A DNA stretch of 8,662 bases from JAAYJM01 sp964499465 (GTDB taxonomy: Bacteria; Bacteroidota; Ignavibacteria; Kapaibacteriales; UBA2268): the NCBI GenBank assembly GCA_964499465.1, contig CAZCLJ010000200.1, forward strand, positions 1-8,662, in the 5' to 3' direction. The translations under genes and the position numbers were made by a program. The notes beneath the pieces are model-generated. The model had not been told where the DNA came from, made no database searches, and saw nothing but the letters and a program-made list of their open reading frames with translations. Below, piece after piece: positions 1 through 5,417 of the stretch (position 1 is its first letter; each line of letters opens with the position of its first letter).

Positions 1-53
1 TTGCGCAATTGTTATTTACGAGGCAAATCTCCTAACTCCTTTATTTTCGTTAT

Positions 54-70
54 GGGGTCAGGAGTTCTGA
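54..70 (+). repeat. Dispersed repeat, copy 1 (inverted copy at 6324-6340)
   Basis: The sequence GGGGTCAGGAGTTCTGA matches the reverse complement of 6324-6340 at 15 of 17 positions. Both copies lie in non-coding spacers over 6 kb apart, so this looks like a dispersed intergenic repeat rather than a regulatory site of one gene. Confidence 0.45.
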
Positions 71-81
71 GTTTGTAACTA

Positions 82-109
82 CTAATGACTAATCACTGAT
101 GACAAATGA
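82..109 (+). repeat. Heptamer array T1 (CTAATGA-type)
   Basis: Four consecutive 7-nt units read CTAATGA, CTAATCA, CTGATGA and CAAATGA. The period is exactly seven and the units are degenerate. It is followed directly by the GATTCTGA block, as array T4 is at 4248-4275. Confidence 0.6.
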
Positions 110-117
110 CCTATAAT

Positions 118-158
118 AACTATTTTCAAGATGGATTCTGATATACGCCAGCATGACA
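118..158 (+). repeat. Dispersed AAGATGGATTCTGA...ATGACA block, copy 1
   Basis: The core at 128-158 matches 4286-4316 at 27 of 31 positions, including an identical stretch AAGATGGATTCTGA, and both are preceded by AACTATT. The second copy can form a perfect 8-bp hairpin; this copy has mismatches in the same stem, so it may be a decayed member. Confidence 0.6.
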
Positions 159-163
159 ATGTC

Positions 164-198
164 GTTAGCCGATAGCCGATAGCTGATAGCTGATAGCC
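164..198 (+). repeat. Heptamer array T2 (GATAGCY)
   Basis: Five 7-nt units in a row read GTTAGCC, GATAGCC, GATAGCT, GATAGCT and GATAGCC. The array ends 14 bp before the stop codon of the GT9 gene, so it lies in the 3' untranslated region of that transcript. Confidence 0.7.
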
Positions 199-212
199 AA
201 CAGTTGACTGCT

Positions 213-1178
213 TTACAAATACTTTTTTTTAAATTCTTTAAATTGAGAAATTGCAATTTCTGTTGGTATATTTTCAATGCTGTCTTCGTTGGGATTTGCC
301 TTTATGATACACTTTTCTGAGCATAGAGGATAAAATTTAGTGTAGAAATTTTCCAAGCCATTGTAAAGAGCAAAAAGTGGTTTATCGAAAGCAGCAGCAA
401 TATGGACAATAGCTGTGTCCGGCGAAATTACAAGTGTGGCTCTGTTAATAACAGAAACTACATCTTGAATGGAACGCGAAGGAAACAAATTGACATAAGG
501 GCATTTCTCCTTGATTTCTGTAGCTGCTTCTTTTTCGGTGGGAGAATTTACAAGGATAATTTTAAATTTACTAAAATTAGTATTTTTGAGAAAATCAATC
601 CATTTATGGCTTTTCCACATCTTGCTTTCACGTGATGCAGAAATATTTAAAACAATATAATCTGCTATTTCATTCTTTTTTAAAAATTCATTAAAGTAAA
701 TTTCAGATTCATTGAACAAAAATAACTCTGGGTTTGGTAATTCAACTTCTTTTTTATAATCTAAAAAATAGAGTGGCTGTAAAATTCGTTCAATATAGTG
801 TTTCCCTTCATTTTCTTCCTGAGAAAGAATAGTCTGGTTAAATGTCTTTTTTCCAATAGAATTGAAGCCGATTTTGTTTTTTGCTTTAATAAGTTTTGCA
901 AACAAATGACTTTCTCTTGAATAGTGGTCTTTGGGGTCAATCAAAAAATCATATCTGTTTTTTCGAATATGATTAACAAGGGAAATGAATTTTAAAGGAG
1001 TTTTTTCGTATATAAAAATATTACTTAGATGTGGATTGTTTGAAACAATTTTATAATTATGACGACCTGCGAGCAAGTCAATATTGGCATTTGGAAACAA
1101 ACGTTTTATTCTGTTAAAAAGCGGGGTTAATAGAATCATATCGCCGATTCTACCAAACTGGACAACGATGAAATTCAT
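213..1178 (-). CDS. Family 9 glycosyltransferase (ADP-heptose:LPS heptosyltransferase-like)
   Basis: A 321-residue protein that probably transfers a heptose or related sugar from a nucleotide donor to lipopolysaccharide core or another surface glycan on the cytoplasmic side of the inner membrane. The N-terminal motif FGRIGDMILLTPL (residues 8-20) is the GT9 acceptor-side loop; Asp13 matches the catalytic aspartate of WaaC. The C-terminal half has the donor-site motif ISPDTAIVHIAAAFDKP (251-267) with the usual D-T...H pattern, then LYNG. The length is normal for the family and both Rossmann-like halves are present. The start lies 3 nt after the CheZ-like stop, and GGAAAG (1185-1190), spanning the last CheZ-like codons, is a plausible ribosome site 6 nt upstream. 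It is the last gene of the apparent operon. The exact sugar and acceptor cannot be read from sequence. Confidence 0.9.
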   Translation of the reverse strand: MNFIVVQFGRIGDMILLTPLFNRIKRLFPNANIDLLAGRHNYKIVSNNPHLSNIFIYEKTPLKFISLVNHIRKNRYDFLIDPKDHYSRESHLFAKLIKAKNKIGFNSIGKKTFNQTILSQEENEGKHYIERILQPLYFLDYKKEVELPNPELFLFNESEIYFNEFLKKNEIADYIVLNISASRESKMWKSHKWIDFLKNTNFSKFKIILVNSPTEKEAATEIKEKCPYVNLFPSRSIQDVVSVINRATLVISPDTAIVHIAAAFDKPLFALYNGLENFYTKFYPLCSEKCIIKANPNEDSIENIPTEIAISQFKEFKKKYL

Positions 1179-1181
1179 AAT

Positions 1182-2150
1182 TTACTTTCCAAACAGAGCA
1201 TCAATATCATCTTGAGAAACTTCTTCATTGCTGTCATCAGTAGCATTGGAGCCAAACAGAGCATCAATATCATCTTGAATTACCGGTTCATCAATAGAAG
1301 TATTTTCTTTTTCTTTTGTTGGATTATCAGAAAACATAGAATTAATATCATCTTCGCTTAATAAATCGCTTTGAACTTCATCGGGATTTTTTCCTTGAGC
1401 GAGCATTTCAATAAAGTTATCAACATCTTTTTGACGTTTTTCTTTTGAAAAAATTCCATCAATTGCATTAGGGTCAAAAGCTACTTTTCGGCTTTCCTTC
1501 TTCTCAATATTTTGATTTTCTTCTTCATTATCAATATAGTGCATAATTTCAGAATTGCTAAGCAGATTGAGCATTTTCGACAATCTTATCCGGATTGTAT
1601 CAAGAAGATTGTTCACAGCTGCAATTTGTTGGGAGGTAATATCCTGAACCTGAAGAGACATCATAATTGCAGTCAAATCATCATTAAAGCCAGAAATTGA
1701 ATCAAGCAGTAGCTTTGCGTCTTCTGGTATTGAATGGAATGGTTCCTGCCTGACAAAATCAATTGTTATTTGCAACTCCAATAAAATAGTTTCGCCAACT
1801 TTACCTTTAAGTTCTCTTTGTAGTTTTAGCAGTTTATCTTCAATATAGTTTCGGCTTTTAAGTTCATCTTGGTATAGTATATCTATGATTTTTAGAATAT
1901 TATCTTTTTTAACAAAAAGCCCATCAACAATATTTAAAATTTCAGTAGTAGCAAATTCAGTAGCTTCAGAAACTTTATTAAGCTTTTGTGTTGCTGTCGG
2001 CATCTTTTTTAAGTTCTCATCAAGAGCTTTATTTATACTATCAAGAAGTGGTTTTACATCAACGACAAAATCCAATACTTCCTGAAAAAAAGATAAAACC
2101 TGAAACTGCTCTGCTTTTTTAAGTATTTCTGAAACATCTAACTTTTTCAT
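1182..2150 (-). CDS. cheZ: CheZ-type CheY-P phosphatase with tandem C-terminal CheY-binding peptides
   Basis: A 322-residue, largely helical and acidic cytoplasmic protein. Residues 160-182 carry the CheZ active-site helix: SLQVQDITSQQI contains Asp170 and Gln174, in the same D-x-T-x-x-Q spacing as the E. coli CheZ catalytic pair Asp143/Gln147. CheZ dephosphorylates CheY-P and so resets flagellar motor switching. The tail (residues 205-322) is low-complexity and acidic and holds four copies of a peptide like the FliM N-terminal and CheZ C-terminal CheY-binding sequences: DPNAIDGIF (226-234), LSEDDINSMF (264-273), IQDDIDALFG (291-300) and VSQDDIDALFG (311-321). E. coli CheZ (214 residues) has one such tail. 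No strong ribosome site precedes ATG 2150. No other chemotaxis gene is in the window; its neighbours are glycosyltransferases. The CheZ assignment rests on the active-site helix plus the tail; the rest is too diverged to judge by eye. Confidence 0.8.
   Translation of the reverse strand: MKKLDVSEILKKAEQFQVLSFFQEVLDFVVDVKPLLDSINKALDENLKKMPTATQKLNKVSEATEFATTEILNIVDGLFVKKDNILKIIDILYQDELKSRNYIEDKLLKLQRELKGKVGETILLELQITIDFVRQEPFHSIPEDAKLLLDSISGFNDDLTAIMMSLQVQDITSQQIAAVNNLLDTIRIRLSKMLNLLSNSEIMHYIDNEEENQNIEKKESRKVAFDPNAIDGIFSKEKRQKDVDNFIEMLAQGKNPDEVQSDLLSEDDINSMFSDNPTKEKENTSIDEPVIQDDIDALFGSNATDDSNEEVSQDDIDALFGK
1189..1278 (-). repeat. 27-bp exact direct repeat encoding the last two CheY-binding motifs
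   Basis: Positions 1189-1215 and 1252-1278 are identical over 27 bp, 63 bp (21 codons) apart in the same reading frame. They encode QDDIDALFG twice. Identity extends through synonymous positions, which points to a recent in-frame duplication or to gene conversion. An older, degenerate third copy is visible near 1328-1357. Confidence 0.85.
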
Positions 2151-2230
2151 AAATCTTTTGCTACTTTATAAATTATTTGAAAATAAAAAACTCAAATTAG
2201 AAATAATAATTGAACTTTCAAAATAAAATA

Positions 2231-3082
2231 TTATCGTTTATAAAAATACCCATCTTTAAAAGCAATGAGCGTTTGCTTAAATAAACTTAAACTTTTTGAT
2301 TTTAAAGAATATATTATTAAATAAATCATTGGTCTAATTAATCTGACAGGTAAATTCCCGTGCAACACATTGATGGCAATAAGATTCCGGACTGCGTAGT
2401 AATACTTCCAGCCATAATTCTGAAGTTTTTCAACAGCATTGAGTTTTCTATTTAAACGTGCTTTTTTGATTAAAAATGTTTCTGCTCCAATTTTCTTTGC
2501 TCGCAGCATATATTCAGTGTCATCGCCGTAAATAAAGAATTTTTTATCAGGGAAACCAATTTTCTCAATTATTTGACGTGGAAAAATCGGTCCTTCAAAA
2601 GTAAGTCCAGTAACAGGTATTTCGTCTTGATTTATTTCTTTTTCAGAAATTATTCCATTCCAAAAACTTTTAAAAGGATTAGTTAAATTGTAAGAAACGG
2701 CTTCATTAAAAAAAACTTCTCCATCTGGTTGAAAACGCAAAGGTGCGTGAATTCTATTCTCGTTTATATTTACCAATAGATTTTCCAAACAAGTTTCTAC
2801 TGGTTCAACGTCATCATCCATCGTCCAAATGTAATCGTAACCTTGCTTAAAAGCATATTTGAAGCCAGTATATTGTCCGCCTGAGCTACCAACATTTTCC
2901 TGATGAATTACTAATAAATCACTTTGATTGTTGAGCCATTCCTTTGTTCCATCGCTTGAATTGTTGTTAATTACAATGATTGCATCTAATTTTCTTGTTT
3001 GATGCCTTAAAGCATTTATTAAATCTTTTAAAAACTCAATTCTATTAAAAGTGATTACTATTGCAGCTATTTTTTTATTCAT
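2231..3082 (-). CDS. Family 2 glycosyltransferase (rhamnosyl/galactofuranosyltransferase-like)
   Basis: A 283-residue GT-A fold enzyme that probably adds a sugar from a nucleotide-diphosphate donor to a surface polysaccharide or lipid-linked glycan. VITFNR (9-14) starts the first beta strand, NNNSSDGT (39-46) is the nucleotide-binding turn, and WTMDDDVEP (86-94) contains the metal-binding DXD. FEGPIFPR (162-169) and the GDDTEY segment (186-191) form the acceptor-site region with a likely catalytic aspartate. The YYYAVRNLIAI segment (227-237) resembles that of rhamnosyl- and galactofuranosyl-transferases. The C-terminal part is basic and amphipathic, suggesting membrane contact. Its ATG overlaps the Nudix stop codon as ATGA (3079-3082) with no separate ribosome site, so translation is probably coupled. 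The sugar and acceptor are unknown. Confidence 0.9.
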   Translation of the reverse strand: MNKKIAAIVITFNRIEFLKDLINALRHQTRKLDAIIVINNNSSDGTKEWLNNQSDLLVIHQENVGSSGGQYTGFKYAFKQGYDYIWTMDDDVEPVETCLENLLVNINENRIHAPLRFQPDGEVFFNEAVSYNLTNPFKSFWNGIISEKEINQDEIPVTGLTFEGPIFPRQIIEKIGFPDKKFFIYGDDTEYMLRAKKIGAETFLIKKARLNRKLNAVEKLQNYGWKYYYAVRNLIAINVLHGNLPVRLIRPMIYLIIYSLKSKSLSLFKQTLIAFKDGYFYKR

Positions 3083-3546
3083 TTATATTTAAAAATATTT
3101 ATGTTCTTTTCATTTAATACAAAATTATTAAAAATTTTCGTTCCTTCGATATGTGAAGGAAATTGCAATAGATTTATTATTTCATCGAAAGGTAGCCATT
3201 TGTAATCCTGATGTTCCTTTGAAATCTTGACTAATTCAGAATACTCAACTTCAAAGCCGAAAACTGGTGCCGAATGAATTTCATCATTGTAAGGATTGAA
3301 AAAAGTTGCGACTAAAGGAATAGTCCAGATATTTTTAATGTGAAGCAAGGTTTCTTCTTTAACTTCGCGAATAGCTGCTTCTATTGCAGTTTCGTTTGGT
3401 TCAATATTGCCAGTAACGACCTGCCAAAAAGAAGGGTATAGCTTAGCATCTGAAGCACGCTTCAAAGCAAGATATACCGCTTCATCTTGGTTTTGAGGAA
3501 AAGCAACAATGTGTGCCTGAATCGTATAGGAAGCAAATTTGGGCAT
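3079..3546 (-). CDS. Nudix hydrolase, NudB-like
   Basis: A 155-residue hydrolase of a nucleoside diphosphate linked to another moiety. The Nudix box runs from Gly46 through Glu52 to REVKEE (60-65), with the metal-binding glutamates Glu61, Glu64 and Glu65. The usual glycine two residues after EE is Leu67. The flanking segments FWQVVTG (40-46) and EHQDYKWLPFDE (111-122) resemble E. coli NudB, the dihydroneopterin triphosphate pyrophosphatase of folate synthesis, and NudB also lacks that glycine. A folate role is therefore a reasonable guess, but Nudix substrates cannot be fixed from sequence and no folate genes are nearby. The start is 3 nt after the DinB-like stop; the stop overlaps the GT2 start by 4 nt. 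It lies between a DinB-fold protein and a glycosyltransferase in the same operon. Confidence 0.88.
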   Translation of the reverse strand: MPKFASYTIQAHIVAFPQNQDEAVYLALKRASDAKLYPSFWQVVTGNIEPNETAIEAAIREVKEETLLHIKNIWTIPLVATFFNPYNDEIHSAPVFGFEVEYSELVKISKEHQDYKWLPFDEIINLLQFPSHIEGTKIFNNFVLNEKNINIFKYK

Positions 3547-3549
3547 ATA

Positions 3550-4047
3550 CTACTTTTGAGCAGGGGCTCCGTAATTTGCCCATTCTTCTTTTGAAGGTCC
3601 GTAAATTCCCGGAACTTTAAGTCCAGCTTGGCGCATTAAAACAGTCATTTGCCCGCGGTGATGGATTTGGTGGGTAATCAATGCAGACAAAAGGAAATCT
3701 GCTGTCCATTTCTGTCCATAAATATCAAATTCCTGCTTTAATACATCATCATTTAAACTTGATAAGAAATTGCTCACCATTTCATTTGCTTTTGAATATG
3801 CTTCTTTAATTTCCTGAACGTTTTGTGGTTCATAATTTGGGTCAAGTGGGCTTTCGTCTTTCATTCCAATTTGAGACGGCATTTCACGTAATGAACTGGC
3901 TAAGTGCCAGCCGAGGAAACCGAGTGAACGTGTGTCTGGAGTTACCTTCTGGGTAATACCATCGTCTGTTAAGTAATCAAATACTTTCATTGTTGCCTGG
4001 GCTTCGTTATCCCATGCCTGCTTAAATTCATTAATGGTGTTAAACAT
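3550..4047 (-). CDS. DinB/YfiT-family four-helix metalloprotein
   Basis: A 165-residue protein of the DinB superfamily (the damage-inducible B. subtilis family, not DNA polymerase IV). The probable metal-binding histidines are His48 in FLGWHLASS (44-52) and the HxxxH pair His126/His130 in THQIHHRGQ (125-133). The C-terminal GIYGPSKEEWANYG segment is typical of the family. Known members include thiol-dependent S-transferases for mycothiol and bacillithiol, and others of unknown function. BshC is made 4 kb away, so a bacillithiol-dependent role is possible but unproven. AAGGA (4054-4058) sits 6 nt upstream of the ATG and supports this start. It is the first gene of the apparent five-gene operon, and a heptamer array lies just upstream of the ribosome site. 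Confidence 0.85.
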   Translation of the reverse strand: MFNTINEFKQAWDNEAQATMKVFDYLTDDGITQKVTPDTRSLGFLGWHLASSLREMPSQIGMKDESPLDPNYEPQNVQEIKEAYSKANEMVSNFLSSLNDDVLKQEFDIYGQKWTADFLLSALITHQIHHRGQMTVLMRQAGLKVPGIYGPSKEEWANYGAPAQK

Positions 4048-4053
4048 AAAAAT

Positions 4054-4058
4054 TCCTT
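4054..4058 (-). promoter_or_regulatory. Ribosome binding site of the DinB-like gene
   Basis: AAGGA on the minus strand, 6 nt before ATG 4047. It is one of few recognisable Shine-Dalgarno sequences in this window and lies between the start codon and heptamer array T3. Confidence 0.55.
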
Positions 4059-4065
4059 TAATTAA

Positions 4066-4093
4066 TTGACAATTGATAATTGATAATTGACAA
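4066..4093 (+). repeat. Heptamer array T3 (TTGAYAA)
   Basis: Four exact-period units: TTGACAA, TTGATAA, TTGATAA, TTGACAA. It lies in the leader of the DinB-like gene, 18 nt upstream of the start codon on the transcript strand. Confidence 0.7.
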
Positions 4094-4192
4094 TTATATT
4101 ATGAAAATATTGCGATACATTTAATTTTTTCTTCAATAAAGAGGGGGGGTTAATCTGTCATTCCGCCCCAGTGCTGATACGTTTTCTTATAA

Positions 4193-4220
4193 CCATACTA
4201 TCAACTTGTTGATAGTATGG
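4193..4220. repeat. Perfect hairpin of 28 nt
   Basis: CCATACTATCAA at 4193-4204 pairs with TTGATAGTATGG at 4209-4220 around CTTG: 12 bp without mismatch, or 13 bp if the loop is read as TT. It lies about 200 nt after the ppk2 stop on the minus strand. No T-run follows on either strand, so it is not a standard intrinsic terminator. Confidence 0.75.
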
Positions 4221-4247
4221 CTTATTTCTTAACAGCTCCTAAGAATA

Positions 4248-4275
4248 CAAATGGCAAATAACTAATGACCAATAA
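4248..4275 (+). repeat. Heptamer array T4 (CAAATRR/CTAATGA)
   Basis: Four 7-nt units read CAAATGG, CAAATAA, CTAATGA and CCAATAA, which is a degenerate relative of array T1. It is followed by the GATTCTGA block in the same order as at 82-158. Confidence 0.5.
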
Positions 4276-4285
4276 AAACTATTGT

Positions 4286-4316
4286 AAGATGGATTCTGAC
4301 ATCCGTCAGAATGACA
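4286..4316 (+). repeat. Dispersed AAGATGGATTCTGA...ATGACA block, copy 2
   Basis: It matches 128-158 at 27 of 31 positions. ATTCTGAC (4293-4300) pairs perfectly with GTCAGAAT (4305-4312) around a 4-nt loop, so this copy is a small hairpin followed by GACA. Confidence 0.6.
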
Positions 4317-4384
4317 CTTTTACTTATGTCATTTCCATTTAAATAAAGCTCTTACGTTATCTTGGAGTTCGGAATGACAAGACA

Positions 4385-4426
4385 ATTAACAATTAATCAT
4401 TAATCATTAATCATTAACAATTAATA
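4385..4426 (+). repeat. Heptamer array T5 (ATTAAYM), overlapping the ppk2 stop codon
   Basis: Six 7-nt units in a row: ATTAACA, ATTAATC three times, ATTAACA, ATTAATA. The last unit (4420-4426) contains the ppk2 stop codon (4421-4423) and its final tyrosine codon (4424-4426) on the minus strand. Confidence 0.8.
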
Positions 4427-5239
4427 AACCTCTGGCACATAAGTCAGTTCGTTAAGAGGAGGACGTATATATTTTTCGCTGATTTTCCTTGCGGGAAGTT
4501 CCATCGGTTTTGGCGTTACATCTTTGTAAGGGATCATTTTAACAATATGAGCAATACAGTTTAGACGGGCTTTCTTTTTGTCATCACCATCGACGTTAAA
4601 CCAGGGAACTTGCTTAATGTCTGTAAGTTTAAACATCTCGTCTTTAGCTTTTGAGTATTCTACCCATTTATCCCATGAATTAATATCGGTTGGTGATAGC
4701 TTCCAGCGTCTTTTGGGGTCAGTAGCCCTATCTCGAAAGCGCTTTTCTTGTTCTTCATCGCTTACGGAGAACCAGTATTTAAGCAAAATAATACCAGAGC
4801 GAACCAGCATTTTTTCAAATTCCGGACAGGAACGTAAAAATTCAGTATATTCTTCTTCTGTGCAATATCCCATTACCCTTTCCACGCCGGCGCGGTTATA
4901 CCAGCTTCTATCGAAAATCACAATTTCTCCGGCAGAAGGTAAATGTGCAATGTATCTTTGGAAATACCACTGAGTCTGCTCTTTGTCAGATGGTTTATCC
5001 AACGCTACTACACGGCACCCGCGAGGATTGAGTGGCTCAATTATTCTTTTAATGACACCACCTTTGCCAGCAGCATCGCGTCCCTCAAATAGTATTACTA
5101 CCCGCAATCCCCTGTCTTTAATCCAGTACTGCATTTTTACCAATTCATTATGCAGTTTTTCTAGTTCCTGGTCGTAAAAATCTTTTGAAATATTACCCTT
5201 CTTTGTATATTTCTTAACTACATCATCATTTTTGCTCAT
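4421..5239 (-). CDS. ppk2: Polyphosphate kinase 2, class I type (polyP-dependent NDP phosphorylation)
   Basis: A 272-residue cytoplasmic P-loop enzyme that moves phosphate between inorganic polyphosphate and nucleoside diphosphates, mainly making ATP or GTP from ADP or GDP. The Walker A loop is GRDAAGKGG (53-61). The Walker B segment is EIVIFDRSWYNRAGVERV (105-122) with Asp110 and Arg111. The lid carries RRWKLSP (177-183). RWKLS and WVEYSKAKDEMF (192-203) follow the class I single-domain pattern; the ADP preference is known for the class and inferred here. The protein looks full length, ending in YVPEVY. An AGGAG site 6 nt upstream supports the start. It appears to be its own transcription unit, with 178 bp to rlmB upstream and 373 bp downstream. 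The last codon and stop lie inside a heptamer repeat array. Confidence 0.95.
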   Translation of the reverse strand: MSKNDDVVKKYTKKGNISKDFYDQELEKLHNELVKMQYWIKDRGLRVVILFEGRDAAGKGGVIKRIIEPLNPRGCRVVALDKPSDKEQTQWYFQRYIAHLPSAGEIVIFDRSWYNRAGVERVMGYCTEEEYTEFLRSCPEFEKMLVRSGIILLKYWFSVSDEEQEKRFRDRATDPKRRWKLSPTDINSWDKWVEYSKAKDEMFKLTDIKQVPWFNVDGDDKKKARLNCIAHIVKMIPYKDVTPKPMELPARKISEKYIRPPLNELTYVPEVY

Positions 5240-5245
5240 ACTATT

Positions 5246-5250
5246 CTCCT
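5246..5250 (-). promoter_or_regulatory. Ribosome binding site of ppk2
   Basis: AGGAG on the minus strand, 6 nt before ATG 5239. It is the clearest Shine-Dalgarno sequence in the window and fixes the start. Confidence 0.7.
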
Positions 5251-5295
5251 AACCTATAATATTCATAAATTTAAAAAAATATTCAGTAATTATTG

Positions 5296-5327
5296 ATTAT
5301 AAGGGTTTTACTTAAAATTCAGTAAAA
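5296..5327 (-). promoter_or_regulatory. Candidate ppk2 promoter and small inverted repeat
   Basis: TATAAT is read on the minus strand at 5296-5301, leaving a leader of about 50 nt before ppk2. Just upstream, TTTTACT (5306-5312) and AGTAAAA (5321-5327) form a 7-bp inverted repeat in the -35 region that could be an operator. There is no convincing -35 hexamer, and the A+T-rich background makes chance matches common. Confidence 0.22.
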
Positions 5328-5380
5328 AAACTAAGTTTTTTCTCTAATTTTTATTAAATTCTAAAATCGTTACTGAGGCT

Positions 5381-5414
5381 ATTCATCCGATGACTGGGAA
5401 GTCATCGGATGAAT
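5381..5414. repeat. Perfect 15-bp hairpin directly after rlmB
   Basis: ATTCATCCGATGACT (5381-5395) pairs without mismatch with 5400-5414 around GGGA. On the minus strand it begins 3 nt after the rlmB stop codon. The core CATCCGATGACT is shared with the palindrome at 8529-8561. No T-run follows it on the minus strand, so a termination role is uncertain; it may instead stabilise the mRNA 3' end or be a mobile palindrome. Confidence 0.8.
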
Positions 5415-5417
5415 TAT

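Larger units (their letters stand above)
1..212. other. Repeat-rich spacer downstream of the GT9 gene
   Basis: No convincing gene is present. From left to right the stretch holds a 7-bp inverted repeat (AACTCCT at 34-40, AGGAGTT at 60-66), a 17-nt block at 54-70 that recurs inverted at 6324-6340, a heptamer array (82-109), a GATTCTGA...ATGACA block (118-158) and a second heptamer array (164-198). The order heptamers then GATTCTGA block is the same as in the spacer at 4248-4316. No clear intrinsic terminator for the minus-strand operon was found. Confidence 0.6.
4156..4379. repeat. 224-bp segment bounded by 10-bp inverted repeats
   Basis: TGTCATTCCG at 4156-4165 and CGGAATGACA at 4370-4379 are exact inverted copies. 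They bracket a hairpin, a heptamer array and a GAATGACA block. This could be a non-autonomous mobile element, but both ends belong to a dispersed GAATGACA repeat type, so they may be two independent copies. No target-site duplication is evident. Confidence 0.35.
4048..4420. other. 373-bp intergenic repeat mosaic between ppk2 and the DinB-like operon
   Basis: No gene is supported. The stretch holds heptamer array T3 (4066-4093), a run of seven G at 4143-4149, a pair of inverted TGTCATTCCG ends (4156-4165 and 4370-4379), a perfect 28-nt hairpin (4193-4220), heptamer array T4 (4248-4275), the second GATTCTGA block (4286-4316), a small AATGACA/TGTCATT inverted repeat (4310-4316 and 4327-4333) and heptamer array T5 (4385-4426). 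A promoter for the DinB-like operon should also be here. ATTATA at 4093-4098 reads TATAAT on the minus strand, but has no good -35 partner. Confidence 0.6.

Noticed and set aside
89..277. 62-codon minus-strand open frame across the left repeats
   Set aside because: It is made of heptamer and dispersed-repeat sequence, overlaps the end of the GT9 gene in another frame, and shows no protein-like motif or ribosome site.
402..635. Plus-strand open frames opposite the GT9, CheZ-like, rlmB and bshC genes
   Set aside because: All lie inside well-supported minus-strand genes, have no recognisable family features, and have no independent start signals.
3550..4047. Gene symbol dinB for the DinB-family protein
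   Set aside because: In most annotations dinB means DNA polymerase IV, which this protein is not.
4066..4100. Strong plus-strand promoter from TTGACA and TATATT
   Set aside because: The TTGACA hexamers come from the TTGAYAA heptamer array and no plus-strand gene follows, so the match is best explained by the repeat.
4578..4973. 131-codon plus-strand open frame opposite ppk2
   Set aside because: It is antisense to the most conserved part of ppk2, including the Walker B region, and its serine-rich translation is a by-product of ppk2 codon use.
5381..5414. Intrinsic terminator of rlmB
   Set aside because: The stem is perfect and well placed, but no T-run follows on the minus strand and the same core recurs elsewhere, so it is listed as a repeat. 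A weak AAAAAACT/AGTTTTTT stem at 5325-5341 is also not convincing.
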